From: Gnetum montanum
Lineage: Eukaryota > Streptophyta > Gnetopsida > Gnetales > Gnetaceae
Length of the DNA stretch: 64,000 nt
NCBI GenBank assembly: GCA_015680685.1
Contig: MNCI01020695.1
Span: 307,461 to 371,460 of the forward strand
Direction: 5' to 3'
The notes beneath the pieces were generated by a model. That model worked only from the letters and a program-made list of their open reading frames with translations, was not told the DNA's origin and did no database searches. Made by a program: the position numbers and the translations under genes. The stretch's first letter is position 1, and every line of letters begins with the position of its first letter. Positions 43,988 to 55,100 of this stretch are shown here, in pieces.

Positions 43988-46900
43988 GCATTGACGTCTA
44001 CATCATGATTGACAATATTATTAACAAAAAGATAGAAGGCATTCATAACATAAAGAAAATGACATAAGAAAGGAGAAAAACTATAAAGTAAAGAAAACGA
44101 AAAAATAACAAGAAATGGAAAACATATTAAGAATTGAAAAATGGTGAAAGAAATAAGAGAATGATAAAAAAATTTAAAACAAAAAAGTTAAAAGCACTTA
44201 TTAGTTCTTGAATTAGGATGGGTCATGTCCCCCATGACTAATCTTGTTGGTGAGAATTCGAGAAATGGACCACACACCTTGGTTATGCACCGCAGTTTTT
44301 CCATATATCATCTTTGCTAATTTAATTGTTTGTGTGGTAGCACATCTAACATTGATGATAATCTCATTTTGATTGGAAGACATATTGTCAATTGGACTTG
44401 AAGGTATTTTCTTTTCATAGGATCCAAATGTGTTTTCTTCTTCTTCTTGATTTTCTATTTTAATTTCTAGGTCTCTTTCTTTAATATCTTCTATTGGTGT
44501 ATAGTCAAAGTGTAAGATGTCTATGTCTAAGTTCTTTGTTTGGATCCTTTCCTTAAGACTAGAACTAATAAGTGAAATGGTCATTTCCATGCATCTTTTA
44601 AATAGTTTTGTACTTTCATTTTTAAGCCTCTAGGTATCTTCTGGTTTAGTGGCTATTGTGTAGACTTGTTTTTACTCGCACACTTGTTCCTTAATGTTGT
44701 TGTGGATTAGTGTAGGGATTGTGTTAATATTTTTAATTTCTAGCCCATAACTACACCCTTTATCATTATTAGTGATGCATGGAGTCTTTTGTCTCTCCAC
44801 AATGATAGGTTCATGTATTAGGTTTTTCATTGAAGTGGTAATGGGGGTTGGCTCTTTTGCAGGATTGGGAGACATTGTTCTTGTGAGGAAGGATGTTGCA
44901 CTAGATTGACCTTGTGCTACTTTTGATAAACTAGTAGGTCTATGAGTTTTATGCACATATGTGGAAACTATCCTAAAGAAAGGATGTTTTTGAGACGGTG
45001 GTTGAGATCTACTAGCATTATCATTTATGTGTATGTTCACAACACAAGTGGCATTCTTCGATTGATGTTGTGATGCCACTTCTTCTTGTGTTGTTGGTGA
45101 TGACCAATGGTGGAGGGAAGTGTGAGAATATCAAGGGTATGATGGAGGATAAGAGGCATAAGATGGTGATTCCTTAGAAGATGTTGTGGGCTAATGATAT
45201 TCAGGAGAGTGGTAGTAGTGATTTGAGGTAGAGGAAGTAGAACCAGCTGTGGAAACAATTTGTTGAACATAATGTCCATGCAAGTTTGGTTGGTAATAAG
45301 GGTAGCGTTGGTTTGATGATGGCCTCCCCCATGATTATGGGTTTGCTACTATGATTAATAGTAGTTATGAGGCTGATAAGAAGTCCCACTAGGATAGTAT
45401 AGTTGATTGTAAAATTGTCTATAATTACCTTGTGAGTCAGGTAATTTCCTAGGCATTTACTTCTGTATGAACTTGGGATTCAAAGCAAAAGCCCCATACT
45501 CATGTAGATGTAACATAATTGGGCAATATCCCTTTGGATGGTCATATTGGCAGATGTTGCATCCATCATCCTCTTTTGTGGTTGAGTCTATAGCCTCTTC
45601 TCCTACAACTATTTTTCCTTTTTGTTGATAGGTGTCCCTACCTATTTCTTAGTTCTTTTTCCTCTTCTTTTTTTCATCACTTGCTTCTTTTTGTAATACC
45701 CTCTCCTCTATGGTTTTCACATAGGTTGTAACTTTGTCATTCATTAACTCCCACATCTTATCTATCCTTGCTTCAAGCTTAGTCATAGACTTTTGTATTT
45801 GCAAGGTTTGTTATTAAATATCCTTATCAAGAGCTACCTCTTTTTCCTCATCATAGATATGGACCCCCTGCTTTCGAAGAGTTGGATCCTAGTTATATTC
45901 CTCTACATTTTTTTATTTACACAGCTCTCCTTCTTCTTTTTCCACTTGATCAACTAGCCTTTGTATCTGATGGTTTTTCAATTGGGATAATCGACCTTGG
46001 GCATAAATCCCAAGGTTCTCCCTCATTTGATTATGAAGCCCATCTATGATGTGGACAAGCCACTCTTTCTAAGAAAAATCATGGCCTAGACATCTATGTA
46101 GTAGAGGATAGTATCTATCCAAGGCCAAATCCAAGGATCCATGTTGTTCTTGCTTCCATGCTTGGAATTGTTTTCTCAGGTTGACAATCTTGCATAGGTT
46201 TGGCATTTTTTGTTAAAATGTTCCAGCATTGTGGATCACCAATGGATTGAATCTGGTTCCAGTTATCTATACCAACTTTCAACTTCGTCTATTAGTATCC
46301 TAGGAAAGAGCTTAAGCTTTTGTCACTTACTTTCAATATTTTACAAGGTGTAGTCATCGTTGAAGACTTGTAAATGATGTTGTGGATCAAAACTATAGCC
46401 TCCCCTAAATTGAGGAACATTATTCATATCAAGCCATTTGATGCGGCTCTCCCTTTGATGCCTATGGGGTATTCTAATTGCCTCCCTGATCTATATCATG
46501 CTCCTAGTAGCCAACAAGGATTCTTTGCTATCAGACATGTCATGATGATAAGCTTTATCTGTATTTGTTTGATAGTAATGGTCTCGTCTATGCTCATTTT
46601 GATGTATTTCATCTTATTTTAAATTTCTATTTCTATCTCCATCTTGACCCTCTAGTGGAGTTTTATCTCTATACCTATGTTCATCATAATTAGAACTAGA
46701 CATTGAAAAGGAAGAGGAAGATGGTGGATTGGGAGAATCGCCATGGCTTCTATATTTTCCCCTATGGTCCCTTGATTTATCTTCTAGGTTTGGAGGGGGT
46801 TGTAGGCCTTGAGGTCCTCCTTGTTCTAGGACTTACTCCATCTTCTTTAGGACTATCTGCACCAGTTGAACATAGTCCTTGAGTGTAGTAAGGATTGAAA

Positions 46901-47128
46901 TGAGCATATGAAATCCTTATTTGAGGTTGTTCACTTCAATTTTCTTCAGTATAGTTCCTATCATTTCTCCTATGAGTGTTCTCATCATACGATACATTAT
47001 GGGTACTATGTGAATAAGACATGTTTTCAATGTGTGTGACTTAAGATATTAATATTTTTTAAAAGAAAGATCAGTAATACCTTTACAATGATCGTTTATA
47101 ATATAACTAATCTAGATAACTAGCACCA
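43988..47128 (-). pseudogene. gag and internal region of D2, right part
   Basis: Reverse-strand gag from 47022 (MSYSHSTHNVSYDENTH), through VSYAHFNPYYTQGLC-type text, an Arg-rich linker, the capsid-type domain (about 45980-46440), a short zinc knuckle at about 45509-45560 (C-NI-C-QYD-H-PKGY-C-PI), a Ser/Tyr/Pro tail, and C-terminal blocks 44672-45079 and 44213-44590. Stops and frame shifts are common. The final frame (44213-44590) is Glu/Lys-rich and contains NVRCATTQTIKLAKMIYGK; it has no protease triad that I can see. A-rich spacer lies at 43988-44200. Confidence 0.7.
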
Positions 47129-47146
47129 TCATCGGAAATGGTGCCA
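47129..47146 (-). promoter_or_regulatory. tRNA-Asp primer site of D2
   Basis: On the reverse strand, TGGCACCATTTCCGATGA follows the LTR after one T; the first 11 bases fit tRNA-Asp apart from transitions, and the rest has decayed. Confidence 0.65.
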
Positions 47147-47147
47147 A

Positions 47148-47618
47148 TGATGAGTTGCAGGTACCCCCTATGCCCAACCATATGAATCACAAGCGTTCAC
47201 ACATGATCCAGTCAAATATCATGAATGGGAATAGTGTGGCATCTAGCTTGTTAGGCAATGATCATAGGATGTTGTCTTTCCACTTGGAAAAATGGTAGCT
47301 TTATAACATATGATTTAGTTCAAAGTGAGGCATATGATTGTTGATGTTGTTTTGGCCTTATGCTAAACTTACGATAATAGAGAAATTAAGTATTTAATAT
47401 AATTAACAATAGGAATATAAAGTCTAAAGTAGCCTAAGAATAATAAGTGTTCATTCCTAGCTTGTCATACACATCATGAACCCACATACCCACTATTGGG
47501 ATTACCAAGTGTTATGCTATTTGGGAAACCAAGCAATAACGGTGTAGGGATTACCAAGGAAATATGTGTTTACACTCAAAACTTGTCATGCTCATTCCCC
47601 TGATTGATTAATATGCAT
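47148..47618 (-). repeat. 5' LTR of D2, truncated by LTR F
   Basis: Begins TGATGAGTTGCAGG and matches the U5/R half of E's LTR and of D1's LTR, up to TTAATATGCA near 47618, where LTR F starts. The U3 half does not reappear. Confidence 0.75.
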
Positions 47619-48435
47619 TGATTAGTGACAAGGTACCCCTACACCCAACCATATGAATACAAGCATTCATGCGTGATCTGGTCGAACTCTAAGGATTAAG
47701 TGCTTATGCATCTACATAAAACAAGCATGAGTTATGTAGTCATTGTCTTCCCAAGCTTACTTGTAAGGCACAATTATATGGTTAAGTAAACTCAAGGTAT
47801 ATGATATTTTTATGTTTTTTATATTTTCTATCTTGGTCTCCTAAGTGTGTGAAATGAAAAGATTTAGGTAACTAATGGGTTTTTTTAACTCTAATGTTGA
47901 TCAAATCCTAATGTCAGCATCCGTTACCATTCTTCAGATACATCCTAAACCAGTGTAACACTACTGGGATTACCAAACGCTAGTCGTTACTAGGTTACCA
48001 AGTGTTCCACGTATGCTTGAAGTGGTCGTGCTGAGTGTGCTAATTCGTTGATAATTAATAATTCTATAGAAATAACATTAATTAACTAATGAGAGCATCA
48101 AATAACATTAAATGCAGTTGTTAAGCTATTTTGAATGTTGCAAGGTTTATCACAAAGTTTGTCTTTATTTCCAGATACAAGGTGTGCTCAGGTACACAAT
48201 GCTCAAATAAAGATCCGTTCATTCTATGACTCCTACTATGGGCACTTAGAAATAATTCTAACTCTGGAAGAGAAAAACTGCAAGAGTTCAGCTAGAGGAT
48301 TGAAAAAATACTATCCAAAACCAAGCACCCCTATCTCTTATTTATAGACAACGATCCAATGTTGCTTGGCCGATCCGATATCGTGTATCCAATATCGGGG
48401 GTCCAATATGAGGTCACTTATTTGGTGACTCATGA
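47619..48435 (-). repeat. LTR F (reverse) with adjacent purine tract
   Basis: TGATTAGTGACAAGG...GACTCATGA, 817 bp, family text throughout, with GATATC/AATATC motifs at about 48376-48410 in U3. The complement of a purine tract, TACCCCCACGATGG, follows at 48436. It is a 3' LTR of a reverse-strand element. Confidence 0.75.
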
Positions 48436-48730
48436 TACCCCCACGATGGAATGAAAACTCATCCTCAAGTTCCTTACAAAATATTAGGAAGGTATGGGAT
48501 TATTGATTGAACAACAATTGACAGTGACATGGAATGATAAACTCAAAGTGCCCAGTGAATGGATCGACAAACATATTACAACATTGGTGTTTATAACCAT
48601 TGTGGTGAACACTATACATAGGTGACATAGAGAGAGAAAAGAAAATGAGGTGCATTACTGCTGATGTAAAAAATGTGCACACCGTTGTTCATTCATGTAC
48701 CCCAAAATTTCAAGTACCCTAAAATTTTAG
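48436..48730 (-). mobile_element. Short internal remnant of element F
   Basis: After the purine tract, about 290 bp resemble the spacer next to G's LTR (TATGGGATTATTGA at about 48494, compare 27349). It then passes into unrelated sequence. No 5' LTR was found. Confidence 0.5.
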
Positions 48731-50434
48731 AAACTATTATTCCATAATACTTGATTGATTGATTGCTTAGCAATTCTTGCATGCACCATAGACGAAGGCA
48801 ATGAAGCTGGTGAAATAAAATCCAATTCCACTAAAAGAGGATCCTTTCTTTCGAAAGATTAGAAAACCATCAAAGTCTTTGCATAGTTGGCCTAGAATTG
48901 TTGAAAGGTAGAATGTTCCATGACTATAGAGTCTATATCTAAGTGAATATTTTGGTTCAATAACAAATTTGACATTATATCCTTAGGCTAGACATTATAA
49001 CCAATGCTCTTGACTAGTACCACAAAAAAGAAGAATGATTTTGATTTCACTCACAAGAGGCCTACCACGAGAGTAGCATTAAGAAACTACTACACAGCAT
49101 CCCTTATTTCCTACACCTTTAGCATGAGACAAAATATCCAGAAAAGGATCAATAATACCCAAAAGTCCTCTTGGCTAGAAAGTTAATTAAGCTTCAAAAA
49201 TAATAAATAGAAAATGATAAATATAAATGCAACCACTTTCACCTTCCATAGGATAAGGTAAACTAGAAAACTTCCCAAAAACTTGGAAATATAGATTAAA
49301 TTGTTAGAATATAATTATAACACAATATACAATTATCATTTTCATAATGATTAAAAAGATGTTCGTAACCACCTAAAAGAACATGATGTATCAAGCAAAC
49401 TATTACAACCATACTTATGGAACATAAGCTAGCAAGAATCCAACGCAAGAGAAGTAATTAGCAATAAGAAGTATAAAGGAATAGAGGAGTCATTACCATC
49501 CATAGATTCATAATGATAATTTGAGAACCAAAAGTGAACCAAAATGTGAACAATACTATTAGGAGAGATATATTGAAAGATTGTTTAATCAACAAGTTTT
49601 TTCATATGTTCATATGCAATCATTGTAGGCTCACCACATATACCTCTCAAATAATTGATATGTCATATTTCTCATTATAGCCCTTTTAAAACCAATAAGG
49701 TTTTATATGAAGAGCTGTCAAATAATTTGATTTGTCATATTTCTCATTATATGAAGAGTTGTCAAATAATTTGATCTGTCATACATTTTATAAAGAGTTT
49801 GAGTGTTAAGTAGTGAAGTGGTAAAAGTATTGTGTAGATGAAGCATTGTTGAATTTCTTGTCTACAATTTTAATTTGTTAAAATTTAAGCGTTTATGAAA
49901 AAAAATTTAAGTGTTGTATGAAAAAAATACTTCGTTTACGCCTTCCTGGGACATGTGGTTTATATTTTGAATTTTTGTTGTTCGGATGTGGAAATTGTAT
50001 ATTAATATTTCGCACTTTAACTTCTCTTCAATCTACAGCGGAAAACTCACCGTAAAAAATATCCTTACAGGTTGCACCTTATACGTTTATAATTTATACG
50101 GAACCCTTGATTCAACATAATTGGTCTAATTTGCCTTAAGTCGTTGAAAAGCAGTAAACGCAATGTACAGGAAAACCCGGAACACAATACAAACGGTATG
50201 GTTCACTGATAAGAAAGCGTTGAGAAAGGATGTTTGCAACACCAAAAGGCTCCGTCCATGCCCCCATCATCGTTGGAGAAGGAGGGGGAGTTATTATATG
50301 TTATGTTGTTGGGAAAGCAAAGAAGGGGTGGGGGGAGTTATTAAATATTATGATATTGGGAAAGCAAAGAAGGGATTGATAGCAAGAAAAGGAAACTCAG
50401 GGCTAGTAGCATAAACATCAAGGTAGGAATGAAA
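48731..50434. other. Intergenic sequence with a short tandem repeat
   Basis: No gene recognised. AT-rich. It holds the ~50-60 bp tandem repeat at 49645-49800 and, near 50280-50360, a duplicated GGGGGAGTTATTA/GGGAAAGCAAAGAAGGG motif. The final part is the 3' side of the PR-10 gene. Confidence 0.4.
49645..49800. repeat. Tandem repeat, about three units
   Basis: Units contain TCAAATAATTTGAT and TGTCATATTTCTCATTATA; copies lie at about 49646, 49708 and 49756. The first is less well conserved. Function unknown. Confidence 0.6.
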
Positions 50435-50923
50435 TCAAGGGTGAGAGAGGAGATGATCCTCAAGAGCCTTGGTGATCTTGGCAAAGGAGCCATGGACCTG
50501 CTGCACCTTCTCAGGTGGAGGTGGAGTCACACCGGGCAGGGGAGTGAAGTAGGATGTGTGGCTTACCACGCACCCACCGCCCGAACGGGGGCTGTACTTG
50601 ACCTCACCATGAGCCGTGGCCACCTTCTTGCCCAGAAGGCCACCCTCCACAACAGTGTATTTGACAACCAAGTTGTTTTCATCAATCTCATCCACACGTT
50701 CCTTCACAAACCCAAACTCGGTCTCTGCCTGTGCCTCTGGCCCAAACACAATGTGGCGCACGCTGCCCACGCCATCATTGCCGCCCTCAAATGTCAGGGA
50801 TGCAAAGACTTGAGGCAGCAGCTTGGGCAGTAGCACACTGGATTCCTTGCCTCCTGCTATGAACAGTCTCTTGGCATCCACAGCCGTCTCTGCTGTCATT
50901 GTAAATGATTTCTCTTCTGCCAT
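50435..50923 (-). CDS. PR-10 / Bet v 1-family protein, intact and intronless
   Basis: 162-residue cytosolic protein of the START-like Bet v 1 fold, which binds small hydrophobic ligands in a central cavity; plant members act in defence or specialised metabolism. Length is typical (155-165). The glycine-rich loop GGNDGVGSVR is at residues 47-56, followed by HIVFGP. Basic/acidic surface helices include KERVDEIDENN (74-84), and the C-terminal amphipathic helix FAKITKALEDHLLSHP (147-162) has the family's usual ending. MAEEK start is preceded by a TATA box 75 bases upstream. The usual intron near residue 62 is absent: the frame is continuous. GC content is clearly higher than the surroundings. No stop or frameshift. 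The specific ligand cannot be inferred. A retrocopy origin is possible, but no poly(A) tract was seen. Confidence 0.88.
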   Translation of the reverse strand: MAEEKSFTMTAETAVDAKRLFIAGGKESSVLLPKLLPQVFASLTFEGGNDGVGSVRHIVFGPEAQAETEFGFVKERVDEIDENNLVVKYTVVEGGLLGKKVATAHGEVKYSPRSGGGCVVSHTSYFTPLPGVTPPPPEKVQQVHGSFAKITKALEDHLLSHP

Positions 50924-50997
50924 TGCTATTGCTTAATTGCTATCACTGTTACTCTTGCTTCTTACTTGAGCTTGAGATCGAGTTGAGTGGCTGTGGG

Positions 50998-51004
50998 ATT
51001 TATA
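50998..51004 (-). promoter_or_regulatory. TATA box of the PR-10 gene
   Basis: Reverse strand TATAAAT, 75 bases before the ATG, consistent with a ~45-nt leader. A second AT-rich element (TATATAATA) lies about 30 bases further upstream. Confidence 0.6.
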
Positions 51005-51049
51005 AGCCGTGATGGGTGTTTATTATATAGGCAATCCCCCATTCTTCGT

Positions 51050-51918
51050 TATTTTCCAGTGGTGCTAAATTTACACCCACCAACCATTGGGACTGCTGCT
51101 GCTGTATGAGGCGGATCGTTCATTTGTCTGTTCGTTCGTATAATGTTCAATGGTCACGGTGGTGTAACATTCAACATTTTCATAGCATTTGTTTCGGATC
51201 TTGTGAATAGACAGCTGGTTTTCGAACCCCTGTTGCTACGAAATTATGGTATCGCGGATTCTTGTATTCGCTTTTACTTTCGTGCAGACGCCTTTTAAAT
51301 TTAAAAATTCAACACACATGTCATGAATTCAACCATATTCGCTTCTCGATTTCGGAACAAGAGAAATTGCAGTTATGAAAACGACCATGATATGACGGCC
51401 AGAATCGTAGCGCGTTGGTTGCGTGGATCACCTTTTCTAGAAACCTTACCCATGCTAGATAGTTTTCTAGAAACCTCACCTTTCACGATCTCTTCAGCTG
51501 TGGCTGTCGAAAGCTGACGTACAGGCTGATGCAACCTATGATTTTTTCAAAATCTCACCTGTCATGACCTCTTGAGCTGTCGCTATGCTGTCCAAAGGGT
51601 GTGGATCAATCGTAGCTTGCGCCAGCCTGTATGCCCGGTCGTGACATCACTCGAATAGAAAGTTTACTTTGTGAAACCAAGTTCATAAACTGTTCTGTGT
51701 GGAGATGAAAGATGTGCAAGAGACAAGCTAGCAACTTTCACATGCGATTAACGCTCTAGTAGACCTATGCATAGTTAATAATACAATAAAATTAGAAATC
51801 TAGTAGATATGAAAAAGATTGCTTAATGTTTTTAAATTAGTTTCAGCTTTGTATCTCTCTAGCATGGATGAGAAAAGTAAACCCTTCATAGTGATTGGCC
51901 TCAAGATTAAAATAATAG
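51050..51918. other. Upstream flank of PR-10
   Basis: No gene recognised. An imperfect ~75-bp direct repeat lies at about 51465-51600 (CTCACC, then CACGATCTCTTCAGCTGT versus ATGACCTCTTGAGCTGT). Possible cis-regulatory sequence for the PR-10 gene. Confidence 0.35.
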
Positions 51919-52146
51919 GGCCAAAGGATAAGCTCATTTAAAGAATGAGCCCATACTTATAACCATGCTTTCCACTGTGCTAGCATATATAAATTTAGTA
52001 GTTAGGGTCAAAACATGGATATACATGCATATATGTCCGTTTGGTTATACTCATTTGGCCCAGAAAGGCCGAAGAAAACTAAATGCATAAGTGTTGTGCA
52101 GTACTAGTGTGTAAGCTCATTCTTTGAATGAGCTTATCCATTGGCC
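51919..52146. mobile_element. MITE-like element with 32-bp terminal inverted repeats
   Basis: 51919-51950 and 52115-52146 are inverted copies matching at 30 of 32 positions (starting GGCCAA and ending GAATGAGC inward). Each arm also contains its own GCTCATT...AATGAGC hairpin. Total 228 bp, no coding sequence. I could not assign a superfamily or an unambiguous target duplication. Confidence 0.65.
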
Positions 52147-55100
52147 TTACTTTCGGCTTTTTTCTTAATAAGTGTAAGCACACTATTGCTACTCTTGGTA
52201 AATGATAAATCTATCTCTCACCATCTTATGTCTTGCATTAGTGCTTTCAACTACAAATAAAGACCATCCATGGTCCATAGAACCTAGTAGTGAACCATTG
52301 ATTGGTTGATCAATTATCAATGATGGGTGGACACCTTGCTTGCATGATGCTTAAGTTAAATGGCTCCCTAGCTAAGCTTTCCTAGTGTCAAGGTGTGTAC
52401 AAGGATAGAGAATAGCATGATTACTTAGAATTAAATAGCATGATTATTGTTATTGGTAGGATTACTTGATTACTTACTGTTGTAGAGGTTGAGAAGCAAG
52501 CATCCTCTTGCTTTCCTACTAAGCTTATAATTGGTCTTAAGAGTTGATTTTTATAGTTAGTATTAGGTGATTTAAGAATATCTCATGGGTAGGCTTTTGG
52601 ATGGACGGTGATGATTATCTATTAGCTAGTGCACCCATGTTATGGAAGATAGGGAAGAACATTGACCTAAAGGATGGAGAACATCTATTTGCACCTAATC
52701 CCTTGTGTGTTTCAACTTTAGTTCATTAGATTTTGAAGGGGCTTTGAACTAACTTAACTAATTAATCATTGCATCAGCAATATGATGTATATGAGTAAGG
52801 AATGGATGAGAACTCCTCTTCGGTACTTGGTTGGAACCTTGCCTAGTGAAATGATGTTAATGATATTGCCTACCCTACCTAGCTAGCTTTCAACTTGACT
52901 AGCAAAAAGAAATACTTTTTTTTTTTTTTTATACCAAGGTAACTGGCTTTGTATTAAGGTAACTCTTGGCGCTTGGATGCCTAGTTTGTAAAATAAAACA
53001 TTTCTATAGGTTAGGTTGGCAACGTAGTACCTTGAACTCATATGGCAAAGAACCAATTTTGTTCGCCTATATGTAAGTATTTTTGTATCCATTTCTTTCC
53101 CCAAATTACTTAGTTGCCTTTTGTGGTTGTGCATAGTAACCAAGGTGGGTGGATTAAACAACAACAAAAGTAAGTAGTGAAGCAAGCAACTAACCAATAC
53201 TTAGCACCTAGAGTAATGTAATAAAATGTAATGTAATTACATACTTAGTAGTAGCTAGTAGCTTACTTGGCAACTTACTTATATAGATTTGTGTTGCATA
53301 TTGAAATGCTTGTGTAGATGGATCACTTAGCATAGTTGTTTAATTTATATTAATCTAGAGAGTGATTAAGAAAGTAAAGTAAAAGTATACTAATCTTTTT
53401 TTGTTATGAAGGGTTTTGTTTGGAGCATGATAGGTGCTTTGGTTTTCATGCATCATAAAAGAGGTTATGGAAAAGCCACTAGGTAGACACAAGCATTCAT
53501 TCTTCTAGTGGTGGTGTTGCAAGTCTATTGTAAGTCTATTGCCACGTGTGGGTGCTATCACTCAACTTCGTCCTAGTAGAATACGCCATTTCTTGAAGTG
53601 AAATTGATATCGCCCACACCCAAAAGAAAGTAAAATCAAATTTTATCTACCTCTATACTTCTTAATGAAAGCAAATGGGAAATTCTACTCATGTATCATG
53701 CCCTAAAAATGCAAGTGCCTATTACAATGTAGTTCAGTAGGCTAGAGGATTTGGAAGCGTCCATATGGTGTATACTAATTCCATATACATAGTGGATGTA
53801 GGAACTATAGTGATGTACAAGTAAGCTTTCTTCATGGGTAGCTATGAATAGCTGTAGATAGTCATCTTCATGGAGAGCTTCTTCGTGAATAGCTTTATGA
53901 TTTTGGACTTTTCTTCTGGGGTCCTACTCTTCAAGGATATTGGTCTTATTAGAGAGAAATATGGGTATAAATACTAGTTACTTATATAGATGCTATGGAT
54001 ACAGATGTCTTGTTGGATATATATACTATGTTTTACTTGGTATAGGTGAGTCTTAGGTTTCTTAGGTCTAGGTACATCTTAATAGGTATAGGTTCCAGCT
54101 TCTTGGTATAAGTCATAGACTCTTGTTTTTTCATATAAGTTTAGGTATATATGCTTTTTTTAACATGTATATATTTTTCAATAAGGTTTCTTAGGTACTT
54201 TTTTTAAAGAATACTTTGACACTGTCTAGATTGCATGCATACTTACCTCATTATATACTTATTTCTTAGATGATAATTATAAATATTAGATATTTGATAC
54301 TATTATTAGAGCCCTGTGTGTTTGATAGGAGCCCATGTAAGGCCTCTAGAGTTACAACATGAGACCTACCTTCCAAGAAACCCTTATTCATGAGTACTTT
54401 TCTTTTAGAATATAGAAACTATCATTTTTGGATACTCTATATAGATGCTTGTAGCTATTGATAGAGATCAAAAAACCACATAACATAATATCCAACCCAA
54501 AATCCCTCTCCTAATACAATGAGTGCAAAAAGCACAAATTACGAATCTAAAAAGTGATATCATTATGAAAGCTTAGGAGGCCCATAAGGTAGGTCTTGTT
54601 TAGGTAGGTATTTTATAATAGGTATTTTAGGATAGGCAAGGTAGGCCTTGTCTTTTAGTGTACAGTAGATCTAGATACTAGATACTAGATATAGATAAAG
54701 ATACTTGTCTTCTCTATTCAATATGGATAAAAATGCTTATTTTTTGAGTACACACTTGAGACTGGGATACTCTGATTATTGAAGACTATTTTGACAGAAA
54801 CTCTCTAGGGTATAGGTATAGATACAAGTTCTTACTTGGGCCTTATTTCTTAGCTAGAGGTTACTTTGTCTTAGCTTCTAACTTTAGGTTATGATTTATT
54901 AGATAATAGTTTCTAATTTTTATTATTGGAGATAATGATATATATGTTATTTAAGATATTTCTTCTTAGTAGGTGTGAGTTGGATGATCACTTGTGGCTA
55001 ACACCTTTATTTTAAGTCTATAGCCTAATGTATCAATTGGTATGAGGCATTGAGAAAATATTTTTGATATAGGTGTGAGGGCATTAACGGGAATGAGCAA

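Larger units (their letters stand above)
36041..47618 (-). mobile_element. Element D2: gag-only Gypsy element, interrupted by C
   Basis: Reverse-strand element: a ~79-bp stub of its 3' LTR (36041-36119), internal sequence 36120-36784, nested element C, internal sequence 43983-47147 with gag, primer site, and a 5' LTR from 47148 cut by LTR F at 47618. No protease/RT/integrase text was found; D1 has the same layout, so the family lacks pol. It is of the same subfamily as E. Confidence 0.75.

Noticed and set aside
50429-50833. 134-codon forward frame over the PR-10 gene
   Set aside because: It is antisense to the PR-10 coding sequence; the reverse frame has the full family signature.
52883-53197. 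104-codon reverse frame with a poly-lysine start
   Set aside because: The lysines come from a T-run; the rest shows no family signal.
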